Source of the DNA: an uncultured Prevotellaceae bacterium
Lineage (GTDB): Bacteria > Bacteroidota > Bacteroidia > Bacteroidales > Bacteroidaceae
Reading direction: 5' to 3'
NCBI GenBank assembly: GCA_902776935.1
Contig: CACYRS010000009.1
Coordinates: forward strand, 1 to 64,000
Length of the DNA stretch: 64,000 nt
This document shows, in pieces, positions 41,157 through 49,221 of the stretch. Each line of letters starts with the position of its first letter. The first letter of the stretch is position 1. The notes under the pieces were generated by a model that saw only the letters and a program-made list of their open reading frames with translations, had not been told where the DNA came from and did not search any database. Made by a program: the position numbers and the translations under genes.

Positions 41157-42743
41157 TTAGAGTGTGCGGATCACCTCATCCCAGTCCTTGGCACTGCCTT
41201 TCTTGCCGAAGGCCTTTTCGTAGAGACGACTGCGGACGGTGGATACAGCAGCCTTACTGCGTAGGGTAAGATTGGCGATGCGGATAGGTTCAAAGCCTGC
41301 TTTTAGTAAGAGGCAGACATGGTATTCATGAGATGTCAGTTTGCAGAGGCTCAGTAAGCGAGGTGTAAATTGAGGATAAGCCTGATTGATGGCATCTGTC
41401 AAAGCCTGCCATTCTTCATCATTAGGATGATCTGATTCTTCCATCGTGACTAACCGCTGATAAATGGCTGTTTGTTGGATACTCTGCTCCGTTTGACTGC
41501 GTTCATTCTCATCAGTCTTTTCATAAGCCAGTTTAAACTCTTCAAGCTGCAAGATTCGCAGCGCCATCAATTCCTGCTTTCGCCGATGGCGCTGAATATA
41601 TGTGCCAAAGAGGATAATCAGCACTAAGAGACAGGCTATGACGATGACTATCACATTCTGCTTATGGCTGTTGTCGAACCTCAGTCGCGCATTTTCCTCT
41701 GCCTGCTTCTGATTGTGGTAAAAGGCATCCATCTGTGCAATAGTCTCGTTGCTTTGTATCCTGTTCAGGGCATCGTTGAGTTCCTTGTATTTAGAGAAGT
41801 GTTCATTTGCAGCATCGCGATGACCTTGTTGGATAGCTATATGTGCCAGAACCTCATGGGCATCGCGCTTGCTGACGGAATTGCCATCTTCCAACGCGCG
41901 CTGAGCAAAGATAGAGGCGGAGTCACCATTACCTATATGATAATATGCCTTCGCCAACAGAGCATCCACCCGATGTCTGTCGTTCTGTGGCAATTTGTTC
42001 TTAAGAGGGCGTAAGTAATTTAGTGCCATACGATAGCGCTCATTATCACAATAACAGCTGGCAATATCAATTATCAGCTCCTTCTGCAGTTCATATTGTT
42101 GGGATTGTTTGGCCAACTTATAGGCTTCTTCAAGGTTAGCCAGTTCATTTCCTGGCACTTGCTTATAAGTTTCGCTGATATATCGCAAGGCCTGAATCAT
42201 GCCGAGTGTATCTTTATTATGCCAGCAGTAGTTTTGCGAACGAGTGGCATAGGTCCTTGCCTGGTCTGGCATGTTATGGCGAAGGAAGAGATAAGCCATC
42301 TTGGAATATAGACGGTTCTGCATTTCTGGATCCTTTTGTTCATCCAACAATTCCTCTGCTTTATAATAATAGGAGAGAGCCTTGGGGCCATCATTGCAGT
42401 TGGCGAAGATATGACCAGCGATAATATAACTGCGAGTAAGTTTCTCGCGATCGGTGGTCTGTTCGTAATAATCCACCAGTTGACGTGCCACATCCATATT
42501 CCTATATGGCGTAGCTTCCTCGTTCAGTTCTGCAATGAGCAACTGATGAAACATCTTGATATAGTCAGGATAAGAGGCCACTTCATCCTTCAAGGCCATG
42601 ATCTCATGCCTTGCCAGTTCACGATTCTGCCGATGGTCTATCTTTTCCAGCTCGTGATAATAATATTGTTTGCCGTAGTCCAGGCAACCAACCATCATCA
42701 CTACAGCAATGGTACAACAAAGAACCAACCAGATTCTTTTCAT
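41157..42743 (-). CDS. TPR-membrane-HTH regulator (intact)
   Basis: A 528-residue protein starting at 42743 (MKRIWLVLCCTIAVVMMVG) with a lipoprotein-like signal (MMVGC). Eight or so TPR units fill residues 60-340 (YIIAGHIFANCNDGPKALSY, LLAKAYYHIGNGDSASIFAQ). A membrane helix (VIVIVIACLLVLIILFGTYI) then a coiled coil and a C-terminal HTH-like domain (LTSHEYHVCLLLKAGFEPIR, IANLTLRSKAAVSTVRSRLYE) follow. Such proteins link an outer sensor to a cytoplasmic DNA-binding domain. It is the intact paralogue of the frame-broken gene at 34081-35648. Confidence 0.88.
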   Translation of the reverse strand: MKRIWLVLCCTIAVVMMVGCLDYGKQYYYHELEKIDHRQNRELARHEIMALKDEVASYPDYIKMFHQLLIAELNEEATPYRNMDVARQLVDYYEQTTDREKLTRSYIIAGHIFANCNDGPKALSYYYKAEELLDEQKDPEMQNRLYSKMAYLFLRHNMPDQARTYATRSQNYCWHNKDTLGMIQALRYISETYKQVPGNELANLEEAYKLAKQSQQYELQKELIIDIASCYCDNERYRMALNYLRPLKNKLPQNDRHRVDALLAKAYYHIGNGDSASIFAQRALEDGNSVSKRDAHEVLAHIAIQQGHRDAANEHFSKYKELNDALNRIQSNETIAQMDAFYHNQKQAEENARLRFDNSHKQNVIVIVIACLLVLIILFGTYIQRHRRKQELMALRILQLEEFKLAYEKTDENERSQTEQSIQQTAIYQRLVTMEESDHPNDEEWQALTDAINQAYPQFTPRLLSLCKLTSHEYHVCLLLKAGFEPIRIANLTLRSKAAVSTVRSRLYEKAFGKKGSAKDWDEVIRTL

Positions 42744-42775
42744 CTGCTGTAAAGTACAAATAGAATAACCCAAAA

Positions 42776-43090
42776 TCAAGGTTCGATAGTTGGACTGGAA
42801 TCTTTGATGACTTTGTATCGCCTTTGAAGTGCCACCAACACACTCCTTTCTGCTAACGGATTAAGTCCACGAAATGTTGTATGTTTCTTTAGTTCATCCA
42901 AAGGCATTTCCAACAAAAGTTTAGCGATGCATTCGTCTGCAAAGGAATTGGAAACTACCCGTACATCGGTAAAATCCAAAACGACCTTCTCTCCGCTGTT
43001 GATAAGTGGCAAGATTTTTTGGCGAAGCTTCTGACCCATGTCACGAGTACCAAAATCTGTACCGTATTCTATGAACTTAAATTCTACCAT
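42776..43090 (-). CDS. STAS-like domain protein (DUF4325)
   Basis: A 104-residue soluble protein of the DUF4325 group: GTRDMGQKLRQKILPLINSG, then VVLDFTDVRVVSNSFADECI, where anti-sigma-antagonist proteins carry the phosphorylated Ser. Residue S in VVSNSFAD is the candidate phospho-acceptor. It overlaps the upstream ATPase gene by 7 nt, so translation is coupled. The pairing recalls the SpoIIAA/SpoIIAB partner switch, though no sigma gene is adjacent. Confidence 0.85.
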   Translation of the reverse strand: MVEFKFIEYGTDFGTRDMGQKLRQKILPLINSGEKVVLDFTDVRVVSNSFADECIAKLLLEMPLDELKKHTTFRGLNPLAERSVLVALQRRYKVIKDSSPTIEP

Positions 43091-43734
43091 AATGATTCTA
43101 ATTCTCCTGTTTCAACAAATGCCTCATTATACTCTTCTGCTGCATCGGCACGATGATCGACTATCTGGTTAGGATCAATCTCCTCTCCTGTACCTATCAC
43201 CATGTAGACAAGAGTTCCCTGCCAATAGCCATTCTCCACGATTGTAGTCTGTTTGTCCTTGATGATTAATTTGTGACTTCCAGAATGAAGAATAAACTCC
43301 TTGCCGATGCTATCAACGAGCCGTGACGTAGTATACAAGCCAAATCCCATACCCTTTCCGTCAGTTATAGTGTCTTTGAGGCAAAGCATAAGGGCATCAG
43401 CCTCAGAAATATCTGCATACTTCTCATTCTCGGCAAGCGAAGCCCTGATGCCCATCCCGTCGTCAGCAATAAGCAGTTGTAGCGTTTTATCCTTCTCATT
43501 GTAACATGTCATAGCTGTGCCTAAAGGCTTGCCGGAGTGAATGTGGACGTTGTCCATCATCTCATACAGGCAATAACTCAGCGCCTGAAGTACACTGACC
43601 TCTATTTCAAAATGGGATGTCATAGACTTGATAACATCCCTATAGACTGCATTTAATGACTGTGCATCAAACACATCTATCGATACATTTCTTGCCCCTT
43701 TGAAATAATTATCCAGTAAGAATGCTACATCCAT
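43084..43734 (-). CDS. GHKL-type ATP-binding protein paired with a STAS-like protein
   Basis: A 216-residue protein with a histidine-kinase-like ATPase fold: N box YEMMDNVHIHSG (Asn62), G1 box ADDGMGI (about 90-96) and G2 box GKGMGFGLY (126-134). There is no phospho-acceptor His domain or membrane helix, so it resembles RsbW/SpoIIAB-type protein kinases rather than sensor kinases. The C-terminal acidic tail (HRADAAEEYNEAFVETGELE) is unlike those. It is followed, with 7-nt overlap, by the STAS-like gene. Confidence 0.85.
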   Translation of the reverse strand: MDVAFLLDNYFKGARNVSIDVFDAQSLNAVYRDVIKSMTSHFEIEVSVLQALSYCLYEMMDNVHIHSGKPLGTAMTCYNEKDKTLQLLIADDGMGIRASLAENEKYADISEADALMLCLKDTITDGKGMGFGLYTTSRLVDSIGKEFILHSGSHKLIIKDKQTTIVENGYWQGTLVYMVIGTGEEIDPNQIVDHRADAAEEYNEAFVETGELESLW

Positions 43735-43773
43735 AACGCCTATGCTGATAACCTTGATTGGTCATCGTGCCTG

Positions 43774-43805
43774 CAAAGGTAAGTATTTTATCGGAGACTA
43801 CCAAA
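43774..43805 (-). promoter_or_regulatory. Promoter of the ATPase/STAS-like pair
   Basis: Minus strand TTTG (43805-43802), 20 nt, TACCTTTG (43781-43774): ideal spacing, 39 nt before the ATG at 43734. Confidence 0.8.
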
Positions 43806-43847
43806 TTTTTAATAAAAACACTTACGTTTGCATTAAGACTTTGCGAT

Positions 43848-45785
43848 TTATGATTCTCGGACATTTTTGAATGAAACACCTGTAAGGACAAGGCTCTTGA
43901 CGGGTTTACCATCTTTGATGGCAGGCTTCCAATGGGGCATACTACGGAATAGTCGGAGAGCTTCTTCGTTTAGAGTCTTGTTGACTCCCTGCTTAAGTCT
44001 AACACCACTGATAGAGCCGTTTTCATTGACTACCAAGCATATACCGACGCGACCTGATTGCCCTTTGCCATCTGTGGCTTTGAAGAATATCCATGCTTTA
44101 ACATTCTCCTTATATGCAGCAGGATAGTCAAAATCTGTATCTCTGTTGAACTCTGTTACATGATGGGTGTAGAGTTCAATTGTGCGTGGTCTCTCGCCTT
44201 GAAGCAGTTTCACTTCCTTGATGCTATTCAATGGCACATGGGGAATATAATTATTATTGATTTCCTTGCCATCGAGCATAACAAGCATGTCGTAAAAAGG
44301 ATAATAACCTCTCGAATTCAACCAACCGTCTTCTTTAACAACTCCTCTTTCTGCTAGTTGACCATTAACCAGCCAGGTGTAGAAAGCCCCCGCAGGGACT
44401 TTCACACCGATACATTCACGACCATCTTTCTGAGTGAGAATAATGGCTGATTCATTGCTCGTGATGAGATTAACTACATTCTTCTTGCCATTCCAGTGGT
44501 TCTCGATCTTCTTGAGCAGTTTGAAGTGGAGGACAGGAATATTGTTTTCGTCAAACGGCTGTCCATTAAGTTGCCATTCAAAGCCACCCTTGGGAAATGC
44601 ATAATTAACATCGTCATCCATCTTCTTCGACTCTTTGTCGTTTACATATATTGTACCTTTTGGCAGATGTACAATGATAGTCTTACCGTCCATGCTCTTT
44701 TGGGTGAAGTGATCGTTGAAGTCGAGATTACTCTTCATCTTCCTTGTCAAGCCTCTTTCAGGAGCGACCTTCTTCAAATCGTCCATATCATTAATCAGTA
44801 AGATTAGGCAGTTCTCGTCTGTAATCTTCTCTGTCTCATTGTCGATTAGCACAGAAGAACTAGCTTTTATTATCTCTACTTTCTGAATTTTTGCAGACAT
44901 CGCTAATGATACGGCTATGATGGGTAGCAGATAGGCAAAGCGAAGCCATTGTCTGCGACTGGATTTTGGTTTTGTAATCATGTTGATTCGTTTTTTGAGG
45001 GTACTGTTAATGAAACCGTTGGCCAGAGAATACCCGCTCTGGCTGGCGGCCTTACGGATTAAAAGATGTAGATACTGAATGTCATTGAATCCGTGAGAGA
45101 GTACCTGCTGGTCAGCCTCGTACTCGTGGATGGTGCGCAGATCGGCGCGTAGCATCCACATCGTTGGGTTAAACCATTGCAGGGCAGTAAGCAGTTCCAC
45201 TAAGAGCACATCGACTGAATGGTGCAGTCGGATGTGTCCCAGTTCATGCGTAAGGAGGGCTGTTGTCCCTTCCTCATAATCCTTGTGGTTTAAGAAAACC
45301 GTCTTCAACCAACTGAAAGGAGTCTTGGCCTCTTCGTTAATCGCTATCTGACGCCCATCAGAAAGAGGATGAATCTCACTTTCGAGAGCCATCTTGTGTA
45401 ATCGCCAAACAGATAGAAGCATTTTCGACAGAACCACAGCGACACCTATTATATATATAACAGCGAGAAGCAATTGCCAGTCGAAGTGCTGTTCCTGCTT
45501 AGGGGTAACTGTTGAGGGCGAGAATGCTACTTCTGGCTGCATCGCAGTTGTCTCTGGCAGCATAGTCTCATCTATCGCTTCCATAGGAAGGGGATCTACT
45601 TCTACCGTTTGGTGGATAGTTATCACGCATAGCGGAAGGACAAACGATGCTACTGCTGTCGATAGCAGCACTATTCGATTCAGTCGATGCCAAGTTTCTT
45701 TGGCCGTCAGCAATCGCCAGAAGATATAGAATGTGGCTATCAGAACAGCAACCTTCAGTTCGTATGTTAGGAAGAGGGTTATCAT
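43848..45785 (-). CDS. BlaR1-type M56 metallopeptidase with C-terminal TonB domain (first copy)
   Basis: A 645-residue inner-membrane protein. Two N-terminal helices, a helix near 102-124 and one near 285 frame a cytoplasmic zinc-protease domain with HELGH (180-184) and the downstream Glu in HEYEADQQVL. The periplasmic part (300-530) is not recognised and includes repeated NGQ/LDGKEINNNY-like strands. The last 95 residues are a TonB C-terminal domain (GRVGICLVVNENGSISGVRL, NEEALRLFRSMPHWKPAIKDG). It overlaps the BlaI gene by 4 nt. Family knowledge: ligand sensing triggers the protease, which inactivates BlaI. Confidence 0.9.
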   Translation of the reverse strand: MITLFLTYELKVAVLIATFYIFWRLLTAKETWHRLNRIVLLSTAVASFVLPLCVITIHQTVEVDPLPMEAIDETMLPETTAMQPEVAFSPSTVTPKQEQHFDWQLLLAVIYIIGVAVVLSKMLLSVWRLHKMALESEIHPLSDGRQIAINEEAKTPFSWLKTVFLNHKDYEEGTTALLTHELGHIRLHHSVDVLLVELLTALQWFNPTMWMLRADLRTIHEYEADQQVLSHGFNDIQYLHLLIRKAASQSGYSLANGFINSTLKKRINMITKPKSSRRQWLRFAYLLPIIAVSLAMSAKIQKVEIIKASSSVLIDNETEKITDENCLILLINDMDDLKKVAPERGLTRKMKSNLDFNDHFTQKSMDGKTIIVHLPKGTIYVNDKESKKMDDDVNYAFPKGGFEWQLNGQPFDENNIPVLHFKLLKKIENHWNGKKNVVNLITSNESAIILTQKDGRECIGVKVPAGAFYTWLVNGQLAERGVVKEDGWLNSRGYYPFYDMLVMLDGKEINNNYIPHVPLNSIKEVKLLQGERPRTIELYTHHVTEFNRDTDFDYPAAYKENVKAWIFFKATDGKGQSGRVGICLVVNENGSISGVRLKQGVNKTLNEEALRLFRSMPHWKPAIKDGKPVKSLVLTGVSFKNVRES

Positions 45786-46153
45786 TTCTTAGTTTTTTCG
45801 TAAGTTTCTACTTGGGAAATAAGGTCGCGCAACTCGCTGAGAGAGAGTTTTTCTTCCTTCAGCAAGGTAGACACAAGTCCTTTGTAGGAGTCCTTGATAT
45901 AGTTGTCGACCAGTCGGAAGATGCTGTTCTTAGCATAATCCTGCTCTGTGATCAGTGCGTGATATTGATAGGTAGAGCCATACTGCTTGTGGCCGATATA
46001 GCCCTGATGCTCTAGGCGGCGCACAATCGTAGACAGCGTGTTGAAATGCGGTCTTGGCTCCTCGTAGTGTTCGAGTAGCTCGCGGACGAACATCGGCCCG
46101 TGCTGCCAGAACAGCTCCATAACTTCCCGTTCTTTATTTGATAGTTTCTTCAT
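45782..46153 (-). CDS. BlaI/MecI-family repressor (first copy)
   Basis: A 123-residue winged-helix repressor starting at 46153 (MKKLSNKEREVMELFW). Typical segments are GPMFVRELLEHY, RPHFNTLSTIVRRLEHQGYI and a C-terminal dimerisation helix. It is about 60 percent identical by eye to the second copy at 50938. An upstream in-frame ATG at 46207 lies within 2 nt of the -7 box TATCTTTG (46212-46205) and would not be transcribed as part of a normal leader. Its stop overlaps the BlaR1 start. Confidence 0.92.
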   Translation of the reverse strand: MKKLSNKEREVMELFWQHGPMFVRELLEHYEEPRPHFNTLSTIVRRLEHQGYIGHKQYGSTYQYHALITEQDYAKNSIFRLVDNYIKDSYKGLVSTLLKEEKLSLSELRDLISQVETYEKTKK

Positions 46154-46204
46154 TTTGATTTCGTTTAATCGTTTAACATCAATGACGTATTCAGTATCTG
46201 GGGA

Positions 46205-46251
46205 CAAAGATAACTAAAAAAATACAAGCATACAACTATTTCTTGTAGTTA
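46205..46251 (-). promoter_or_regulatory. Promoter and probable BlaI operator, first copy
   Basis: Minus strand: TATCTTTG (46212-46205), preceded by TTTTTTTAGT and, 20 nt upstream of the -7, by TTG. AACTA-N7-TAGTT lies just upstream. The TTTTAGTTA next to the -7 box is shared with the second BlaI promoter at 50866-50880. Confidence 0.6.
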
Positions 46252-46349
46252 TGCAATTCCGTTAATTTCTTTAAATAGTTGTTCACCCTGATTAACAGAA
46301 GAAGTTTTAGAACTGATTTGTGACGATAGATAAAATAGATCACGAATGT

Positions 46350-46883
46350 CTAGTATTCGTCGAGTCTTTCCTGAAGGCGCTTCATACGTTGTTTCTTTCG
46401 CCAGCTCTTGCGCCATTTCTTGGGGACGAAGAGTTTGTTGAAAGTAGCAATCAAGTCCATACCGACTTTGCCTCCGCTGAGCAACTCGCCCTCGACTCTA
46501 TCTATGCCTAAGCGTTTCTGCAGTTCAGAGAAATCACGCTTCTTGCCTTTTCCAAAGACAACGACTTCTTTCAGGTTCAGAAGTTTCGAGATCATATAGA
46601 CTGTATCGCGTACCTCTTTTATATTTATAATACGGCTTTCATAGTTCACATGCGAGAAGGCGAGACTCTTGCTGTCCTTGGGCACATTGACGATACCCAT
46701 AGAATCTGTGGTCAGCGTCATATCCTTGCCAACTACGTTTGCCCCAACCACAGGTACGAGAGTCTCAACATCAACCACAGTTAACTGTCGCTTAGGCTGC
46801 ACAGAGTCTTGCTCATGCTCCTGAGCCAAAACGCCAGCGACATTAATCGCCATCGCTAACAATATGATCCACAGCCTCTTCAT
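46350..46883 (-). CDS. Exported protein with carboxypeptidase-like regulatory domain
   Basis: A 177-residue protein with a signal peptide (MAINVAGVLAQ). Residues 30-110 form a short beta-sandwich of the CarboxypepD_reg type (LTVVDVETLVPVVGANVVGK, DSMGIVNVPKDSKSLAFSHV). The C-terminal 60 residues are helical and very basic (PKKWRKSWRKKQRMKRLQER). It is a stand-alone version of the domain fused to BlaR1 in the second copy. The start at 46883 has a -7 box TAATTTTG (46896-46889) only 5 nt upstream. Confidence 0.8.
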   Translation of the reverse strand: MKRLWIILLAMAINVAGVLAQEHEQDSVQPKRQLTVVDVETLVPVVGANVVGKDMTLTTDSMGIVNVPKDSKSLAFSHVNYESRIINIKEVRDTVYMISKLLNLKEVVVFGKGKKRDFSELQKRLGIDRVEGELLSGGKVGMDLIATFNKLFVPKKWRKSWRKKQRMKRLQERLDEY

Positions 46884-47084
46884 CGCTGCAAAATTAAATA
46901 TTCCATCCTTTTCCTCCAAATCTATTAAGTCTAATTAAACACTATTTGCGGGGATTATAAAAAATAATGTAAATTTTGCACAACGTTTCCGGCGTCATGT
47001 GCTATTTTCATGATTTATGTCAAAGAAAGTGCAAAATTTGTGAAAAAACCTCATTGTTTGCGCACACAACAAGAAAAAAGCCCT

Positions 47085-47092
47085 TACCTTTG
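47085..47092 (+). promoter_or_regulatory. -7 box of the porin gene
   Basis: TACCTTTG with a TTTG at 47057-47060 (24-nt spacing, long). It leaves a leader of about 65 nt, longer than most in this window. The 46897-47084 stretch upstream shows nothing else that I can identify. Confidence 0.65.
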
Positions 47093-47163
47093 CACCCGAT
47101 TTTAGGATAACGGTGTGGCTGAAAGGCTCACCAAAGTATAATTAACAAAAGGAAAAAACGATT

Positions 47164-47715
47164 ATGAAAAAGATTTTTGCTGTTGCACTCGTTGCAATGA
47201 TGACTTTGACTGTTAATGCACAGGTTTACGTAGGTGGTGGTGTTGGTTTGTTAACATCTTCTTACGATGGTAATTCTGAGACTTATTTCTCAATTCTCCC
47301 TGAGATTGGTTACAACATCAACGAGGACTGGGCTGTAGGTATCGCTGTAGGTTATGGTGAGGCAAAGTCAAAGGTAAATGTTGCAGGTGTTAAGGTAACT
47401 GAAAAGGTTAAGACCTTCCAGATTGCTCCTTATGCTCGTTATACTTTCGCTAAGTTCGACAAGGTAAATCTGTTCGTTGACGGTTCAGTAGGTTACAAGC
47501 ACGAGAACTTTGCTGGTGTTAAGACAAATACATTCGCTGTAGGTTTCAAGCCAGGTGTTGCTGTAAACCTGAATGATAAGCTGAGCTTCGTTGCTCACGT
47601 AGGTTTCCTCGGTTACCAGAACGATAAGGTTAAGGGTGATGACAAGTCTACCAACACATTCGGTCTGAATCTCGATGGCAGCAACCTGAGCTTCGGTGTA
47701 TACTACAACTTCTAA
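47164..47715 (+). CDS. Outer-membrane beta-barrel protein (small porin-like)
   Basis: A 183-residue protein with a signal peptide ending VNAQ and an eight-strand-like barrel: VYVGGGVGLLTSS at the start, paired aromatic strands, and a terminal aromatic residue (LSFGVYYNF). It belongs to the OmpA/OmpX-size barrel group common in Bacteroidetes. Codons are strongly biased (GGT, GTA, AAC, GCT), and the gene has a long leader and a strong terminator, so it is probably abundant. Function: structural or adhesion; no binding motif is visible. Confidence 0.88.
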   Translation: MKKIFAVALVAMMTLTVNAQVYVGGGVGLLTSSYDGNSETYFSILPEIGYNINEDWAVGIAVGYGEAKSKVNVAGVKVTEKVKTFQIAPYARYTFAKFDKVNLFVDGSVGYKHENFAGVKTNTFAVGFKPGVAVNLNDKLSFVAHVGFLGYQNDKVKGDDKSTNTFGLNLDGSNLSFGVYYNF

Positions 47716-47762
47716 TAAGAAGTCAACAAATCGACAATAATAGTAGTATTATAATAACAAAT

Positions 47763-47796
47763 GCAGCCTCGTCGAAAGACGGGGCTGTTTGTTTTT
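47763..47796 (+). terminator. Strong terminator after the porin gene
   Basis: A 10-bp stem (CAGCCTCGTC/GACGGGGCTG, one G-U pair) capped by a GAAA tetraloop and followed by TTTGTTTTTAT. Confidence 0.92.
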
Positions 47797-47891
47797 ATCC
47801 TGAATAGAAGGGTGTTTAAAAATTATATGGTGCGCATAGTTACGATAAAAATTAGGTAGTTTGGGCTTGTTTTTGTTAACGGAGGTTAAAC

Positions 47892-47908
47892 TTATCGTTT
47901 TTCGATAA
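47892..47908. promoter_or_regulatory. Operator-like dyad O1 for the DUF2975-HTH pair
   Basis: TTATCG-N5-CGATAA, 16 nt upstream of the -33 box. The same core occurs downstream of the -7 box. Confidence 0.65.
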
Positions 47909-47924
47909 ATTTTTATTGTTTTTA

Positions 47925-47956
47925 TTTGGTGGGTTCGGAAATTATATCTACTTTTG
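47925..47956 (+). promoter_or_regulatory. Promoter of the DUF2975-HTH operon
   Basis: TTTG (47925-47928), 20 nt, TACTTTTG (47949-47956), with dyads on both sides. Confidence 0.8.
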
Positions 47957-47958
47957 CA

Positions 47959-47973
47959 TATCGAAAATCGATA
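47959..47973. promoter_or_regulatory. Operator-like dyad O2 for the DUF2975-HTH pair
   Basis: TATCG-N5-CGATA begins 3 nt after the -7 box and should cover the transcription start, the position expected of a repressor site. Confidence 0.65.
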
Positions 47974-47998
47974 AATAAACCAATTAAAACAATAAATT

Positions 47999-48484
47999 AT
48001 GGGATCATTAAACATCTTGCAAACTGCAAAAAAGAATCTTTGGTCAATCATCGCGCTGATCGTGGTGCTCGCCTTAGTGGGCTATTCTTACGTCGACGAG
48101 ATACAGGACATGCGCTCTGCCCAGACGGGCTATGACTATTGCTATCATCTGGTTAATCTGTACGAACTGATCTTCAGGACGATTTTTGCAGCCATCTACT
48201 TCATCATGTGCTGGCTTACTTACGTCAACAAGCAGTATACTAAGTGGAGCATCTGGCTGTACTATTTGTCTGCCGTAGTCTTACTAATCCATTTCTTCAT
48301 TTCGGGCTTTATGTTCGAATACGTCTACGCTCATGTTGGTGCCGACCACATGGACAGTCTTTCATCACTTGCCCGCTACATCTTTGGCGCTCCAGCCTAT
48401 TTCGTGATCTTAAGCCTCTTCTTCGTGCCTAAGTTTATCAAGGATACCATCAAGCTGAAGAAAGAGCAGGAATTAACCATTTAA
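47999..48484 (+). CDS. DUF2975-like four-helix membrane protein
   Basis: A 161-residue protein with four membrane helices (SIIALIVVLALVGYS, LIFRTIFAAIYFIMCWLTYV, LYYLSAVVLLIHFFISGFMF and AYFVILSLFFVPKFI). Its size, topology and downstream partner (a 69-codon HTH gene, 7 nt away) fit the DUF2975-HTH pairs common in Bacteroidetes and Firmicutes. The role is unknown; the membrane protein may control the small regulator. Confidence 0.75.
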   Translation: MGSLNILQTAKKNLWSIIALIVVLALVGYSYVDEIQDMRSAQTGYDYCYHLVNLYELIFRTIFAAIYFIMCWLTYVNKQYTKWSIWLYYLSAVVLLIHFFISGFMFEYVYAHVGADHMDSLSSLARYIFGAPAYFVILSLFFVPKFIKDTIKLKKEQELTI

Positions 48485-48491
48485 TCGGCCT

Positions 48492-48701
48492 ATGGGACAA
48501 ATCATTGTAAACTTAGACGTAGAGCTCGCTAAGCGCAAAATGTCGCTAAGCGAGTTGGCCGAGAAAGTCGGCTTGACATTAGCAAACCTCTCAATCCTGA
48601 AGACAGGCAAGGCTAAGGCCGTGCGCTTCACCACTCTCGAGGCCATCTGTCGCGAGCTTGGTTGCCAGCCAGGGGATATTTTGGAATACAGAGACGAGTA
48701 A
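48492..48701 (+). CDS. Small XRE-family helix-turn-helix regulator
   Basis: A 69-residue protein consisting almost only of an HTH domain: LDVELAKRKMSLSELAEKVG, LTLANLSILKTGKAKAVRFT and LEAICRELGCQPGDILEYRD, the YozG-like form. It is coded 7 nt after the membrane gene and is the likely ligand of the two TATCG dyads around the shared promoter, which would make the pair self-regulated. Confidence 0.92.
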   Translation: MGQIIVNLDVELAKRKMSLSELAEKVGLTLANLSILKTGKAKAVRFTTLEAICRELGCQPGDILEYRDE

Positions 48702-48726
48702 TCATTTAATGTAAACTTACAAAAGC

Positions 48727-49221
48727 ATGGAAGAAATTAAAATCAACGTATCAACTAAGGTCTGGGTATATTGTACTTTGGCTATGATTGTTGGAATGGC
48801 AGCACTAATAGGGCTACGTTTTTACATCGACTCTAATGTAGATTCGGCTTTTCTCTCGGTCATATTTTCAATGGCAACAACACTTGTAATGTTTGGTTAT
48901 TTTGGGTTCATTCAGCACAGAACCCGTCTGATAATCACCGACACTTCTTTGATTGTAAAGACGCAGGAGGAATGGGTAGTCAGACTCTCGGGCGTTGAAT
49001 CTTTCTATGTCGATAAGTTCAAAGGGCGTACGTTTATTGGCATACACTATAAGGAAGGTACGTGGGAAGCTGGTAAGGAAAATATAGCTGAAGATCGCAA
49101 ACGGCGCTCGAGAGCCGCTCTTCAGGGTTATCCCTACGAAATCTACGTAAGAGGTCTGTCAAAATCTCCCCAAGAAATCTGCGATTTGCTGAATCAACGT
49201 ATCAACCAAATACATAAATGA
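48727..49221 (+). CDS. STM3941-like membrane protein with PH-like domain
   Basis: A 164-residue protein with two N-terminal membrane helices (LAMIVGMAALIGLRFYI and SVIFSMATTLVMFGYFGFI) and a cytoplasmic domain with LIITDTSLIVKTQEEWVVRL and IGIHYKEGTWEAGKE. It resembles the STM3941 family, which has a pleckstrin-like fold and unknown function. Its stop overlaps the carboxylesterase start by 4 nt (ATGA), so the two are translationally coupled. Confidence 0.72.
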   Translation: MEEIKINVSTKVWVYCTLAMIVGMAALIGLRFYIDSNVDSAFLSVIFSMATTLVMFGYFGFIQHRTRLIITDTSLIVKTQEEWVVRLSGVESFYVDKFKGRTFIGIHYKEGTWEAGKENIAEDRKRRSRAALQGYPYEIYVRGLSKSPQEICDLLNQRINQIHK

